Source of the DNA: Nitzschia sp. DOCU1
Taxonomy: Eukaryota > Bacillariophyta > Bacillariophyceae > Bacillariales > Bacillariaceae
Direction of reading: 5' to 3'
Assembly: GCA_951394045.1 (NCBI GenBank)
Contig: OX595987.1
Coordinates: forward strand, 744,001-808,000
Length of the DNA: 64,000 nt
Each line of letters begins with the position of its first letter. The first letter of the stretch is position 1. The position numbers were made by a program, and so were the translations under genes. Below, one piece after another: positions 1-11,174 of the stretch. The notes under the pieces were generated by a model. The model saw nothing but the letters and a program-made list of their open reading frames with translations, was not told the DNA's origin and did not search any database.

Positions 1-190
1 CAAGTCCGATCCTCAAGCCGGAAAGGGATCAGCGATAAAGGAGTGAACAAGAAGCGCATAATGTACCTAACACGGTGTCTCCCTTCTTCCTGGCAGATTC
101 CCGAGCCAGATTATGACGATAATCTATAACAACTTGGGATTCAACTTTTTGACATAAGCAAATAGCCCTAGTTTTCGTCGATACGCCAGC

Positions 191-1388
191 CTATGCATCC
201 AAATCCTGTACCATCAGAACTGCTTGCGGGGCAAGGCCACTTTCTGTCAGTGTCTTATCATCCTCATCATACGTCTTTTTAGGAAAGTTCGTCGAGAGAG
301 TGATATTCCTGATCTCGGGATTGTTTTCTGCAAAGTGTAAAATGAGAAAGGCTTTCAATGATGCCACTGTTTCATCGCTCTCAAATCTCCGCTCGAGCTT
401 TTTCCCGCTTGGAAGTGCAAATCGAATTCTCGTTCCCCCAGAAGACGGTTCAGGACGTAGCAGCGCCCTTGCCTTTTCAAGCCGATTATTTTCTGCCTCG
501 ACTTTTTGGCGCTCCTTCTCCGCCTCCTCCTGAAGTCGGCGCTCTTCTCGTTCCTGGTCTTCCTGCCGTTGTCTCTCTCGCTCTTGATCAGCGCGAAGCG
601 CTTCTTGGTACTCCTCATCTTGCTGTCTTCGAAGTTCCACTTCTTGTTGACGCTCGATTCGGCGTGCCACTTCTTCAGCAGCTACCATTTGAAAGCGATT
701 GTAGGTGCCGTTCAGTAAGGGCAATATCTGATTCGGCTGCATCTTCAGCAGCGTGGGTCCCTCTGCCTTGAAGACCAGTTTTGCGGAACTCAAACTAGAT
801 GATCCATTCGGCTGAAGCATGGCAAAGAGTGGGTAGCACGACGCCCCCAGTTGATACGCTAGAGACGCACCCTGTGACGTATGAATGGAGACCCCGATTG
901 TTTTGATGTTGTCATGGTTCAAAAACTCCAGTATAGGTTGCGATAAAATCATAGATTTCAAAAACGTATCTGCTTGACGGTGCAGAGGAGAATGCAAATA
1001 TACCACGATCAACGAGCTGCTCGTCGCGGCCTCTTGCCGCAACGCCTCAAACCCCAGCGTTGAAAATGATGCGTCTACGGCAGCTTGTTGTGTAGAAGAT
1101 GTCGCCAAACTTTTCAAATGCTGTACGAACTGTTGGGCAGCCTTTTCTGTGACAGCGGGGGATAGTCCATCGTATTCTCCAGGCGGTAACAATAATTCAC
1201 CCATTCGGCGGACCGGCCAGAATAAAAACCGCAGTAACAAAGCTAGAAACTCGAGACCCGATTGCAACAAGCCAGCCGAGCGACGACGGTCCTGAAACGC
1301 GGAAGAAGAAGTCAGTTTATCATAGAACCACCGGTAGTCCAAGAGTTTCATCCGACCACAAACGCACCTGGGTACTTGCTGCTACCAT
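191..1388 (-). CDS. UBX-domain protein, FAF2/UBXD8-like
   Basis: Likely an ER or lipid-droplet membrane adaptor that recruits the Cdc48/p97 ATPase, as FAF2/UBXD8 does. The protein has an N-terminal hydrophobic hairpin-like stretch (rich in Leu/Phe, about residues 14-34), a UAS thioredoxin-like region (about 60-215), a long Glu/Arg/Gln coiled coil (about 220-290) and a C-terminal UBX domain. The p97-binding loop reads TNFPKK, close to the usual FPR. Two starts are possible. An unspliced ATG at 1350 gives about 386 aa. I prefer a 21-nt first exon (1388-1368, peptide MVAASTQ) joined by a 76-nt intron (1367-1292; CAG|GTGCGT donor, pyrimidine-rich tttcag acceptor) to 1291-191, giving 373 aa. No UBA domain is seen, unlike animal FAF2. 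The family call is firm; the start is not. Confidence 0.8.
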
Positions 1389-2414
1389 CGTTTTTTACTT
1401 TTGATTAATCGTCGGATGAGGAAAGAATACCAGGACTGCGAAGAAAGAAATGTAACGACCGGGGAACAGAGCCCGCCTTGTAGAAGTTTTGGGAAGAATG
1501 GTTCAACTGGCTGTAGGGGTTCTCCTCCCTTTGCCGTTGCTATGACGTGGAGTGTCGGTCAAAGGTGTAATGATAATCACAGTAGAGTTTGATCCGAGTG
1601 GCATGCCGTCATGGTCGACTGTTAACCGGTCAACGTAATAGAGCGATCGGTCGTCGCCGTCCAAAATGTACACTCATCACCGTGCAGACGCAGCGTCTGT
1701 GCGCAAACGGCACGAGAGAGACAGAAGCAACGAATTCGAGAATTGAGAAGGCCCGCTGGCTCGAGCGCGAGCCAGGCCACAATCGACTCAGTCGGAAACA
1801 GGAATCCTAGCTAGCCAGTACTATGACTACCGGTACTATGATACTCGTACTATTAAAGCAGCAGAATAATAGCAGTAGAGTAGTATTGACTGCTCTGATG
1901 GAAGCAGAACCGTCCGTAAAGTACTTGTCGTCCACTCTTGTTGTACTAGTAGAATTTACTATCATTAAATACGAAGATAATGGTTCTCGTAGTACAGTAA
2001 TTATTGAACGAATCCGGGCGACGAACCTCACTTTATCATACGCACCACCGATTGAGATTCCCGCGATGCCTCTCTAATAGAGCAGCGTGGGGAGGAGGAG
2101 GAGGAGGAGGAAGAAGAAGAAGAAGAGGGTTCGTGATAGTAGTTTTAAAGCTACGGTTTAATAGCCTGCGTCTGCATACCTGTGCTCGGCAAACAAAGAT
2201 GTGAAACGTCATCATCTCGAAGCTGAATCTCATAGTGTTGTGTGACGTATCGCTAGGAAAGATCTTCCAGTAGACAATCCTCGTGATGCATGGAAAACGC
2301 CAAGATACAATGCCATTGTTCATTGTCTTAGAAAAGCTTACTACAACACCTATCTAAATCCCAACAGTAGCAGGCTTGAGCATGGATTGTTCCCCCGGCC
2401 GATTCTGTGGCTTC
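1389..2414. other. Intergenic region with GGA/GAA microsatellite
   Basis: No supported gene. It holds TA-rich tracts with repeated GTACTA/TACTAT words (about 1815-2000) and a purine microsatellite of GGA then GAA units (about 2086-2127). The first part should hold the promoter of the UBX gene and the last part the 3' end of the neighbouring beta-propeller gene. Confidence 0.6.
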
Positions 2415-4065
2415 TTACATGGCGGCGGCGAAGGCTAGCAATGCCGACAAGAATGTGATATTGATTCTGTAACTAGAAGCACCGGACACAGCGGGGGTGC
2501 TGCCAGACGGAGATTGCGTCGCCTTCACGTGAGTTGGGGGCGTTGCAGGCGTTGGCCTGGCAACAGGCGCTTTCGAGGGAGTAGACAAGGCGATTTCCGT
2601 AGGAGCCGCAGTCGGCGAGTCCGTTGCATTGGCTGTAGGGTAAAACGTAGGGGAAACGGTCGGAAAAGGCGAAGGCGCAGCGGAGGGCTCTTCTGTCGGA
2701 ACGTCACCGACGCGGAACGCTTGGATAAAGCCTGAGGCATCTCCAACGTACAAGACTGTGCCATCACTATTCAACGCAAACTCTCCTTCAGTCGTTCCTC
2801 CGAGATCCAAAACCCACTTGTCAGAAAGATCCATCGTATTGGCTTGGTGGAGACGCCCGTCAGTTTCCAAGTAGTACACGACGGCATCATCAGGTGACAC
2901 GCGGGCCGTAGATTTAACAAGCTGTCCGGTCATCACCATAATTTCATCCGAAAAGTCCTCTGACATTTTCACAAACTCAGTCGCCGCAGTTCCTCCGAAT
3001 ATGAATCGGTTCTGAGGATCGTTTGAAAGCGTTGGAGCTGCATAGACGGCTTGCATCGCAGGGGTTCCACGAGAGAATCCAATAGTAGAAGTGCGGGCTC
3101 GGTTGAAGCGGTAGCGGTCGAAGCCATCCGCGCCAATCCAGCAGCGGAACTGACTTCTAGTAGTACCCCAATATAAGGTACGGCCATCGTCGGCGAAGAC
3201 GGGCTTTTGGATGGCTTGAAAGTCCTTGATATCATCACCAAGCTTGGTAAAGCCCACATCTGCGGCGTTGCCTGAAAAGCCGATAGGGAACTGAAAGGCA
3301 AAGGTGGCACCAGGCCCGACAGATGCATCAGATGGTTTCGGTTGAACGGACCAAACAAGAATATCGTTTCGATTATTCTCGCCACCATCGTAGTATCCTT
3401 CCGCAGGGTTATGAGAAATTCCCAAGGGTGCAAATGGTCCCTCCTCGTGAACCTCTGTGTGAAAGACTTCACCAGTAGCTCCATCTAGAATAGTAAAGTG
3501 TCCAATCGTCCCGTCCAACGAGTTATGTGTCAAAAAGACATAGGCCCCATCTGATGAAACAACGGGAGTACCAGACGAGAGTCCCTTCAAGGAGGGGCTG
3601 ATCCAGAGTTCATTTCCAGTCATCGAGAGCGCCACAACACGCCTACAGTGTACAGTGAACTCAAGAGTGAGTTGAAGGGTATTACAAAGCTCGTCAAAAG
3701 GAATCATGCACTTACGTCAAGGGATTGACCGTATTTTTGTTGACCAAGACGGAATATACAAGGTAGTCTCCAGCAAAGGTAATGCCACTTGTGCTGCTGA
3801 TGAACTCCGAGGAGCCACTAGGTGGCGAATACGAATAAGAGAATATCTCAGATCCATCCTTGGCACCGAAACCGGAAACATAACCAAGATTCGAAGAGGA
3901 AACGAGCATCTTCTCGTCTGGAGAGAGAAACACGCCGTTGCCCTCGCGAACAGATTGAACGCGAACGTTCCACTGCAGTTCAGGGTCAGTGCGATAGGTA
4001 ATCTGGCCTGCTACCAAGGGCACTCCTGCGATAAGAGTCGCTAGAAAGGTGATTGCTTGCTTCAT
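2415..4065 (-). CDS. Secreted PQQ-like beta-propeller protein with Pro/Thr-rich stalk (copy 1)
   Basis: Two exons, 4065-3716 and 3642-2415, separated by a 73-nt intron (3715-3643). The join gives ...NPLTRVVALSMTGNELW, which matches the same place in the next gene. An ATG at 4065 is chosen because MKQAITFLATLIAGVPLVAG is a clean signal peptide; an in-frame codon 22 codons upstream is less likely. The body has repeated blade-like motifs (GNELW, DGxxxxxLxDASG type) typical of PQQ/WD-like propellers. A low-complexity stalk with PT/PS/AP repeats follows, and a short hydrophobic C-terminus (SALLAFAAAM) could be a GPI-anchor signal or membrane tail. It is probably an extracellular or cell-wall-associated protein. 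No catalytic residues are recognisable, so the ligand is unknown. It is a tandem paralogue of 4792-6499. Confidence 0.8.
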
Positions 4066-4791
4066 GGTTGAAGTTGACAGGAGCCTCGGCGTTTGCTTCC
4101 GATTCGGAAATTTATGACAAGAAACAGCCATTGACCATGATGGATCGATCGGAACAAGGGCGTGAAAGATTTGGATGCTGATCCAATTTTGTCATTGACA
4201 AATTCCATTCTTGAATCCACACAGGGCATGACGTACATCGCAGCATATATCAGAAACGGCCATGACTGCCATTCGTTTGCCGCCGCCGTGATTCCTATTT
4301 CGATCCACATGGTCCCTTCCCGCGGTTAGCACGAACCACGTTTCGACGTCACAAGTTTGTCCACGAAATCATCCATTCACGTTGCTCCAGAATTATATTC
4401 CTCATCACCTCAATGTGAGATATTATTGCTTTGGAAATCTCACGCTCTCGAAAAACAGACTGTCGAATGCAAGTTCATCATCGTGGTGACCATGGTAAAA
4501 TGTGGCCTTAGTCGCTCTCGTCGTCGTCCGTCATCCTATCCGCGCCCGGGTAGGATTTTGGAATCTTTCAGCGGATGCCGGCCAGACGGAAGATCCGCCT
4601 TCCGAGCGCGGAAACTCGTAATAGAGCGCTGACTGAAGGAATCTACTACCATCATTAAGTGGTTCTACTAGAAGTACGCTTACGGAGACTTTCTATGTTG
4701 AGTATAGATAGCAATACCCTTTGCAATTATTTGAAACTAACATGTAGACATGAAATGTTAACCCTCCGATCATCTACCATTCCTCAATGAT
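4066..4791. other. Intergenic, no gene seen
   Basis: This lies between two tandem minus-strand beta-propeller genes and should hold the promoter of copy 1. A GACGTCAC half-CRE-like word occurs near 4345. I see no coding frame or repeat. Confidence 0.5.
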
Positions 4792-6499
4792 TTAGACGAG
4801 CAAAGCCAAGAGCAGTGACGCCATGGAAAAGAGGAGCATTGGTTGAGAGGCACCAGCAGCTTCAGGAGTGGGCTCTGGAGCAGGCATTCCCCCCTCAACC
4901 GGAGATTCGGTGGGGGTATCTGGGGCACCAGGCGCCGGATTTCCTTCAGTGGTGTCAGGAGTTACGGAGGCGGTGGGGGAATCGGTCGTGACAACGGGGG
5001 CAGGGGTACCCACAGTGGGTGCAGGAGTACCAGCCGTTGATGGAGCGGCAGTAGGGGAAGGAGTGACGGGGATATCACTGAGTTGGAGTGCCTTGACAAA
5101 ACCAGAGGTGTCGGCAATGTAGAGAATATAACCTTTCGGGTTCAATGCCATTTCACCTTCCACGGGGAATCCAAGATCAAAAGTCCAGATATCTGCAAGT
5201 GTATCAAAGTCCACTTGGTGGACCACACCGGATTCTTCAACAAAGTAGACCGCACGGTCGAAAGGGTCAACTCGAGCTTCGGCCTTGATAGTGGAGTTAG
5301 TTTCAACAGTGAGCTCTTCGCTGAAGTCCGCATTCATGCGAACAAACTGAGTGGAGGCAGTACCACAGAAGATAATCGGACTCTCCTGGGAACTACTGAC
5401 GGCTGGGGAGGCATAGACGGCCTGACCGGGATTGGCGGCATTGCGTTCGAATCCGGCAACACCCTGGGGTCCTCGGTTGAATCGACCACGTCCCAAGCCA
5501 TATACTCCAGTCCAGCCATAAAATCCACTACGAGTGGTAGAAAAGTACGCGTTGAGGCCATAGTTGGTGAGGGTGGGAGCGGTGATTCCTTGGAAGTTTC
5601 TAGGACTGTCGCCGAGCAAGAAATATCCAACGTCGCTGGCATTTCCGTCGAATCCCAAGGGGAACTGGAAGCCAAAAGTGTGTCCTGTACCGATGACAGT
5701 ATCGGTGGGCTTCGGGGACATCGTCCACATGATCATATCATTCGTGTTATCGCGTCCTTCATCACCGTCGTAATTTCCTTCAACAGGATGGTGGTAGATT
5801 CCAGGAGGGGCGAACGGGGTGGTGTCATTGCTTCGAGAGTAGAACGGGGCGCCATCATCCGCCTCAAGAGCAGTGAAGTATCCAATCGTCTCAAAGTTGG
5901 CGTTGTGAGTAAGGAAGATGTAGAGTCCGTCGTCGGACACGACTGGAGATCCAGCAGGGACTCCAGGCAAAGCCCCCGACACCCACAATTCATTTCCAAT
6001 CATATCCAGGGCAATGACGCGGCTAGCCACAAGCAGAGTTTTGGCGACAGTGAGTCAAACTTGCTAGCAAAAGCAATATACAATCGACCCCGTAGCAATC
6101 AAATACTTACGCTACGGCTTCAGCGCTGTTTTCATTCTCCACAACCGAGTAGACCATGTAGGGCGGGACCGTGGCATTCACAGTGGTAAAAGCAACATGA
6201 CTGTGCGAGCGAACAATGCCACCGGCGGGCTGGGGCGGGTTGTACTCCCACTCGAAAGTCCCATCGATTGCACTAAACGCACTCACAGTGCCTCCCACAG
6301 AAGTAACAATCAGGGATGATTTGTCGGGCGTCAGTTTGCAACCATTTCCCTTGAGAACACCAGGCTCGATGCCGTCGATGCTAGGAATAATCTGGTTCCC
6401 CCACAATTCCACCGGCTGAGCGTACAACGCTTCTTGGGCGTGGGTCAAACCCAACAGTACCAGAAGGGCGACAGTTTGCAAGAACTTCACCATTGTCAC
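4792..6499 (-). CDS. Secreted PQQ-like beta-propeller protein with Pro/Thr-rich stalk (copy 2)
   Basis: Two exons, 6499-6111 and 6022-4792, with an 88-nt intron (6110-6023). The join reads EAVARVIALDMIGNELW, so the intron sits at exactly the same residue as in the downstream paralogue. MTMVKFLQTVALLVLLGLTHAQ is a signal peptide. The propeller region follows (about residues 25-440), with matching motifs GNELW, PxAPPGI and GEMALNPKG. Then comes a stalk of PTxAP/TP repeats and a hydrophobic tail (MLLFSMASLLLALLV), suggesting a GPI or membrane anchor. It is likely displayed on the cell surface or in the frustule matrix; the function is unknown. The two genes are in the same orientation, so this is a tandem duplication that kept gene structure while the sequence diverged strongly. 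Confidence 0.8.
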
Positions 6500-7243
6500 A
6501 CGAACAAATCACTCGGAACCTATACTGTTTGTGCTTATGTTGTGCTAGCCGACGAGGAGCTCCACACTTTTCGATGTCGGAGGAAAGATTGAAGATCCAT
6601 TGGCTGGTTGGCGGAAAAGGCGCGAAGAAGGATCTTTCGCCTGCCTCCGACTTCCAAAATTTCACGAGTGGAGAGACGGGCTCGCTGAGTTGCTAAGTAA
6701 GTTACATGTGAGTGCCAACTCCGATAAAATCAGGCACGCGATTTGTGAGCGCGTAATAAAAATAAGGAGCCTCGAAACGATCGAAAAATAGGCCGGAGAG
6801 CGACACCCACCAAGGTTTTTAAACGTTGGCCGCGCACAAGACTAGAATAGACTGACTCACTCTATGGACGATATCGTGTCATTGCATATCAATCAAATGC
6901 CGAGGCGGGAGGTCATCATTCCAACTCACCGAGTTTTACTACACAACAATCTACTTACTACTCCCGACGATAGTCAAGCTCCGAACAATTGGTACACCAT
7001 GCCCCGTTCTTGTTAAGCGTAGTTAGCTAATCTAACATACTTTGCATGCATCGAGTCCATGGTTTTCTAGCCACGTAGCATTGCAGCGCGATGTGTCGTC
7101 GCAGTTATTGTCCAACTAGTATACGAAGCTTCAAAGAGTTGGAGCCGTTCCGAGTATCTAGAGGAAGGAAGTTGTCGGTGTAATACCTGCGCTGTCGATT
7201 GAAACTGCAGCGTCGCAAAAAGAATGACATGAAGCGATGGTGC
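6500..7243. other. Intergenic, no gene seen
   Basis: It should hold the promoter of the beta-propeller copy 2 gene and the 3' flank of the EGY-like gene A. No convincing coding frame, RNA gene or repeat was recognised. Confidence 0.5.
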
Positions 7244-10059
7244 TCAAATCATTGGAATGAGGGTCAGGCCGACGGCCAAGGCGGCTGCAATACCCACCAG
7301 TCCACGCGGAAAATCTAGCTCGTCAACTTCGTTCCTGGCGGGGCTTTCCAGTTCGCGTTGGAACACGAGAACATACAAGGCATAGACCAAAAATATATTC
7401 ATATCGTCTAACCCGAACAATCCAGCCACACATAGAAGAAGAACGGTGAACAGCTTGACAACAAACGCTCCACGACGGCCGAACATGGCGACTGCTATTC
7501 TGCCTCCGTCGGTGTCTGTGCGGCGAGGACCGAAACAAGGGGTTGAGTGTACGGGTGTTCCACACAAGACGTTAGGGCACTAGCTAGAAAAGGAAAATGT
7601 ACTCACGTCCGAGAGGCAGCAGCGCAAGCGCATTAGTGATCAGGCCCATAAAGCCTGCAATCGCATAAGGGTGCAATGGAAGAATGGCAGCCGGCCCTTG
7701 ATCGGGAAGAATAGCCGTATGACCGAGGAAATACTCAACTAGGCCACCGCCAAGACTGCTGGCCCGAAGGAGGTCCACTGGTAACACTGGCAGTTGGGTT
7801 CCAAGGGCCATGGAGGCAGTCAAGTCCAGACCATTCAACAAGAGCACTAGGGAAACGACTATACCTGCAACTGGACCGGCCAGGGCAAAGTCGAACATTG
7901 ATTTTGAGTTGGGAGGTGGAGAGCGAATAGGAGTGATGGCGCCGGTCAAGCCAGTTGTTATCGAGGGAACCACTGTGGGCAGTCCTACATCAAACTGTAC
8001 CAACAGCACCAGGCGTGGCGAGTGTGAGCGCTGTGAACGCGATTAAACTATTGTGCTTCAGAGAGAGGGTACGCACCTTGTCGCGAAGAGCGATAGCCCG
8101 ATGAGCAAACTCGTGAGAAAGCTGAATTCCGAGAAAGGCAGCAAATGTGGGAATAAAGAGGTCTGCAAACCATGTAAGATCGAGCACACCAGATTCCGCG
8201 GATTGGTCTAAAGTGTTGTAGAATCTTTCTGCGATGCTCGGGTTCAACGCGCATGCTCCGACCGAAAACATAAACGTGGATAGCACTCCTGTAAGCGAAA
8301 CCCCAAATTTGGTTAGGGGCTTTGCCCATCGGTAGAAATTTTGAGGATCCTTAGTGGTAACAACAAAGATAGGCTTTTCCCTTTCTCCCAGTTCGATCTC
8401 CTCATCCGTGAGCGGTGTCGGGTCCAGAACGTAAAAAAATTCGAGCCTATCTTTCAAGGGCGAAGACTCCAACTTCTCTGAGACTTTTGCAACCAACTTG
8501 TCTGCGGCTGTCTTGGTCCCATCCTCGTCATCATTCAACAGATTGGTGCCGCGAATGTAGTAGCCGCCGGCCACACGTTCTGGCTTGCTCGAGACCATGA
8601 AGCATTTCTTGTCCAAAACTTCGGCAGAAAATCGCTCAACATCATCCATCGAAGGATGACTTCCTTCCATGTTGCCAATTGACGGAAAGAACTCTTCCAA
8701 AAAGCGAGAACGGTCCACAAACTCGATGTCGTTGTACTCTTCGGCTTCGATGCCGGACGCTTCTACAACTTGCAGCAGAGGTGACAAAAACGATGATTCT
8801 TCTAATGCGGCCTTGAGCACAGTTTCAGCGTCGCTGTCCTTGTCCACCCCATTATTCTGGGCATAGCGTTGCTGGACAGGCTTGGGTAGAGAGTTGAACC
8901 CTCTAATATAATCTGTTCGCATGTCATCCTCCAACGGATCCAACAAACGAACTTGTTCTAGCAATTGCAGCTGTGGTTCGTAGTAATCCATTTGAATTGC
9001 CAGCTCCAAGTCATCATCTTCCCCGAGACTATTGCGTTGCTTGTAGATTGCAATGAGGATGTCGGGAAGCGCCCCTACGGCCTCCTTGCGACGGGTTAGC
9101 TCCTCGTCCGTCAAAGGCTCTAACCCGTCGCAGTAAATTCCCTCGCTGTAACGGAATGGACCGTCTTCTTCCAGTACCTTTTCCAGCTTTTCGATTTCTC
9201 GCTTGAGTTGTTCTCGTTCCTTGCTACTGTTCGAGTCAAGATAGTCTTGACGCAGCTTATCTAACTGTTGCATCTCCTCAAGAGGTCCCATCAGCATGTT
9301 CTGGATCTTTTTTTGAAAATGAGACTGGAGTTCAGGTGCTGTCCGAAACGCCTCTAGTTTTTCTTCGATGGTCCCATTTGGCATCATCTTGTTAATATCT
9401 TCGGCAATCGGTATGTATAAGTCGAGGTCCTCTTGGTCAAAGCCTGCGAGGGGAGTCTGGGGCAACGTTTTCGGTTTCGAGGTGTTGGGAGGTTCCAGAC
9501 TGGCATTGGTAGGAGATGGTTTCTCGCCCCTAGGCAGTGCTATAGTCTCTGAAGTTACAGGGACGGGCACCGGCGATGCCACTGGCTTAGGAGCTTCGAC
9601 GAGTGTGTTGGGCATTCGGGCAGTCCCTCTCTCAGCATTGGTGGCTGTCGCGAGCTTGTCATTGAGCCGCTGAAGCTGCATTTGAAGCTCGACTTCTTGA
9701 TCCGGATGCTTCGCCAGCCAGCTCTTATTTTTCAGCTTTGATTCCAGAGCTTCAATCTTTTGTAGCGTTAACGACATATCCATCTGCTCTGCTTGTAATC
9801 GCATAAGTTCCGCTTCCTTGCGAAGACGTGCCGCTTCTTCGTTGACGGGGGGTGTTGTAGTTATTGTCGTCGTCATCTCTTCTTCTTGCTGTACTGCAAA
9901 ACGAATGACATGACTTCGAGGCGATTGACCCCTAGTCACCAGTGGTGCCTGGAAACTAGACTGAATCGGTTGAAAGCCGCGAGAAAGATATTGGAGCTGC
10001 GTCACCACGAGAAGGCAGAAAATCAAATTTATTCTCTGCGTAGTCATCATTGTCGGCAA
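7244..10059 (-). CDS. EGY-like plastid site-2-protease family metalloprotease (paralogue A)
   Basis: Peptidase M50 (S2P/EGY) family intramembrane zinc protease. The three exons are 10059-8077, 7994-7607 and 7515-7244, with introns of 82 and 91 nt; the total is 880 aa. The zinc motif HEFAH lies at about residues 649-653, at the end of exon 1. The second conserved site appears as NALALLPLGHTDGGR, with Asp at about 793; it matches the LDGGR site of plant EGY proteins. The N-terminus (hydrophobic, then RGFQP) suits a bipartite plastid-targeting signal. A coiled coil (about 65-115, with MDMSLTLQKIEALESKLK) and a long acidic region precede at least six membrane segments. EGY proteins act in thylakoid or envelope membranes and affect chlorophyll accumulation and plastid development. 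It is larger than plant EGY1 because of the N-terminal extension. Confidence 0.85.
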
Positions 10060-10596
10060 TTGGTGGCAACTGAATATTCCAGGTATGATGACGATTCCGG
10101 ACAGTACTGATTTCGATTGGCTTCGTGTTTTCCTGAAGAGAGAGAGCTGGGACTCTCTGTCCTTCTTGGTCTATGACAAGGATTGGGTCGTCGACGACAA
10201 TCTTTTTGGCTCGATTTCGATCGACAGCGGGATATGAGAACATCGATGTGTCGGGAGGTGGCTCTGCCTGCCCGCGACGGTTCAACTTCTGGAAAGATTC
10301 GGCGCGATTTATTTAGCCCAGAGGAAAAACTCTGATTTGTCGGGACCTTCTCGTTCCCACCGAAAAAGCAGCTGCCCTCCCAAATTCGGAAACAGAACTA
10401 CCTCTCTTCGACGACGACGACGAAATGTTAAGCACTCGAGACAGGTATCACAGGCTGCCCACTACCACTGCTACTAGGCGCTCTTCTACTTCTACTAGCT
10501 ACGAAGGTAGAGTAACAATGCACCTTTTGGCTTTTTTGAGGTCACAAGCCAACTCTACTAACAACAACTTAGTAGTACTACTATGGTAGGTAGTGA

Positions 10597-10660
10597 GCCT
10601 TGGTGGCTCAGCGGTCCGGTCAACCGTGCCTTTTTTGAGGCGGAGGGTTCGATTCCCGCC
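10597..10660 (+). pseudogene. tRNA-like sequence with Pol III A and B boxes
   Basis: An A-box TGGCTCAGCGG (10604-10614) and a B-box GGTTCGATTCC (10646-10656) lie 42 bases apart, close to tRNA spacing. Only four acceptor pairs and three of four D-stem pairs form. The anticodon loop would be TTTTTG in a stem GCCT/AGGC, and the run of six T would stop Pol III. This is read as a decayed tRNA or tRNA-derived element, not a working tRNA. Confidence 0.35.
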
Positions 10661-10959
10661 AATTAGTGCAGTGGTTCTAAATTCTTAGAGTCCTGGTGGT
10701 ACGGTGGCTCCCTGCTACGTTGTCGAACCTGAGACTGACAGGTGACCCATAACCATATTCTACTATTAGTACTGTACCAGGTACAGGGTCGTCGAACTAC
10801 GTTTTGGCATGCGCAGAATTACTCTACAACGTGACCCAAGGGCGCAAGAAGCTTTGTAGCTAGAAAGAAGACGAAGACTGACTCTCCCCGATTGTCTGTT
10901 GTGTGGATGATCTGATGATCCGAGCTTGCGAAGAAATCATCGAAAAGATCCTGATTTGG

Positions 10960-10967
10960 TGACGTCA
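10960..10967. promoter_or_regulatory. CRE-like palindrome TGACGTCA
   Basis: A perfect TGACGTCA lies 208 bases before the ATG of EGY-like gene B. In diatoms, TGACGT elements bound by bZIP factors mediate CO2/cAMP-responsive transcription. Whether this one acts is inference. Confidence 0.35.
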
Positions 10968-11174
10968 CAACGGCCATTCGCTACATTTGCCCAATCATGC
11001 GGACGACGTACCAACACACAATCGTCATCGGATGCGAAACTCGAAAACGAGACGTCTCGACGAGATCCTTCGAATATCTTTGCATTGCGCACAGTCTCAT
11101 GTAGCTTTACAAGGTCAGGGTGTCCATCTTTCAACCAGAAAAGCAATCCAGATCATTCTCCACCTAAGATAGCG

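Larger units (their letters stand above)
10060..11174. other. Divergent promoter region of EGY-like A and B
   Basis: An 1.1-kb spacer between two divergently transcribed paralogues. It holds a tRNA-like sequence with A and B boxes (10597-10660) and a perfect CRE palindrome TGACGTCA (10960-10967). The open frame running into gene B from 10926 begins with TTG, not ATG. Confidence 0.6.

Noticed and set aside
5083..6189. 368-aa plus-strand open frame
   Set aside because: It is antisense to the spliced beta-propeller gene, which has a signal peptide, conserved intron and family motifs; the plus frame has none.
10926..11174. N-terminal extension of EGY-like gene B
   Set aside because: The extension starts with TTG, contains no ATG before 11175 in frame and would bury the hydrophobic leader.
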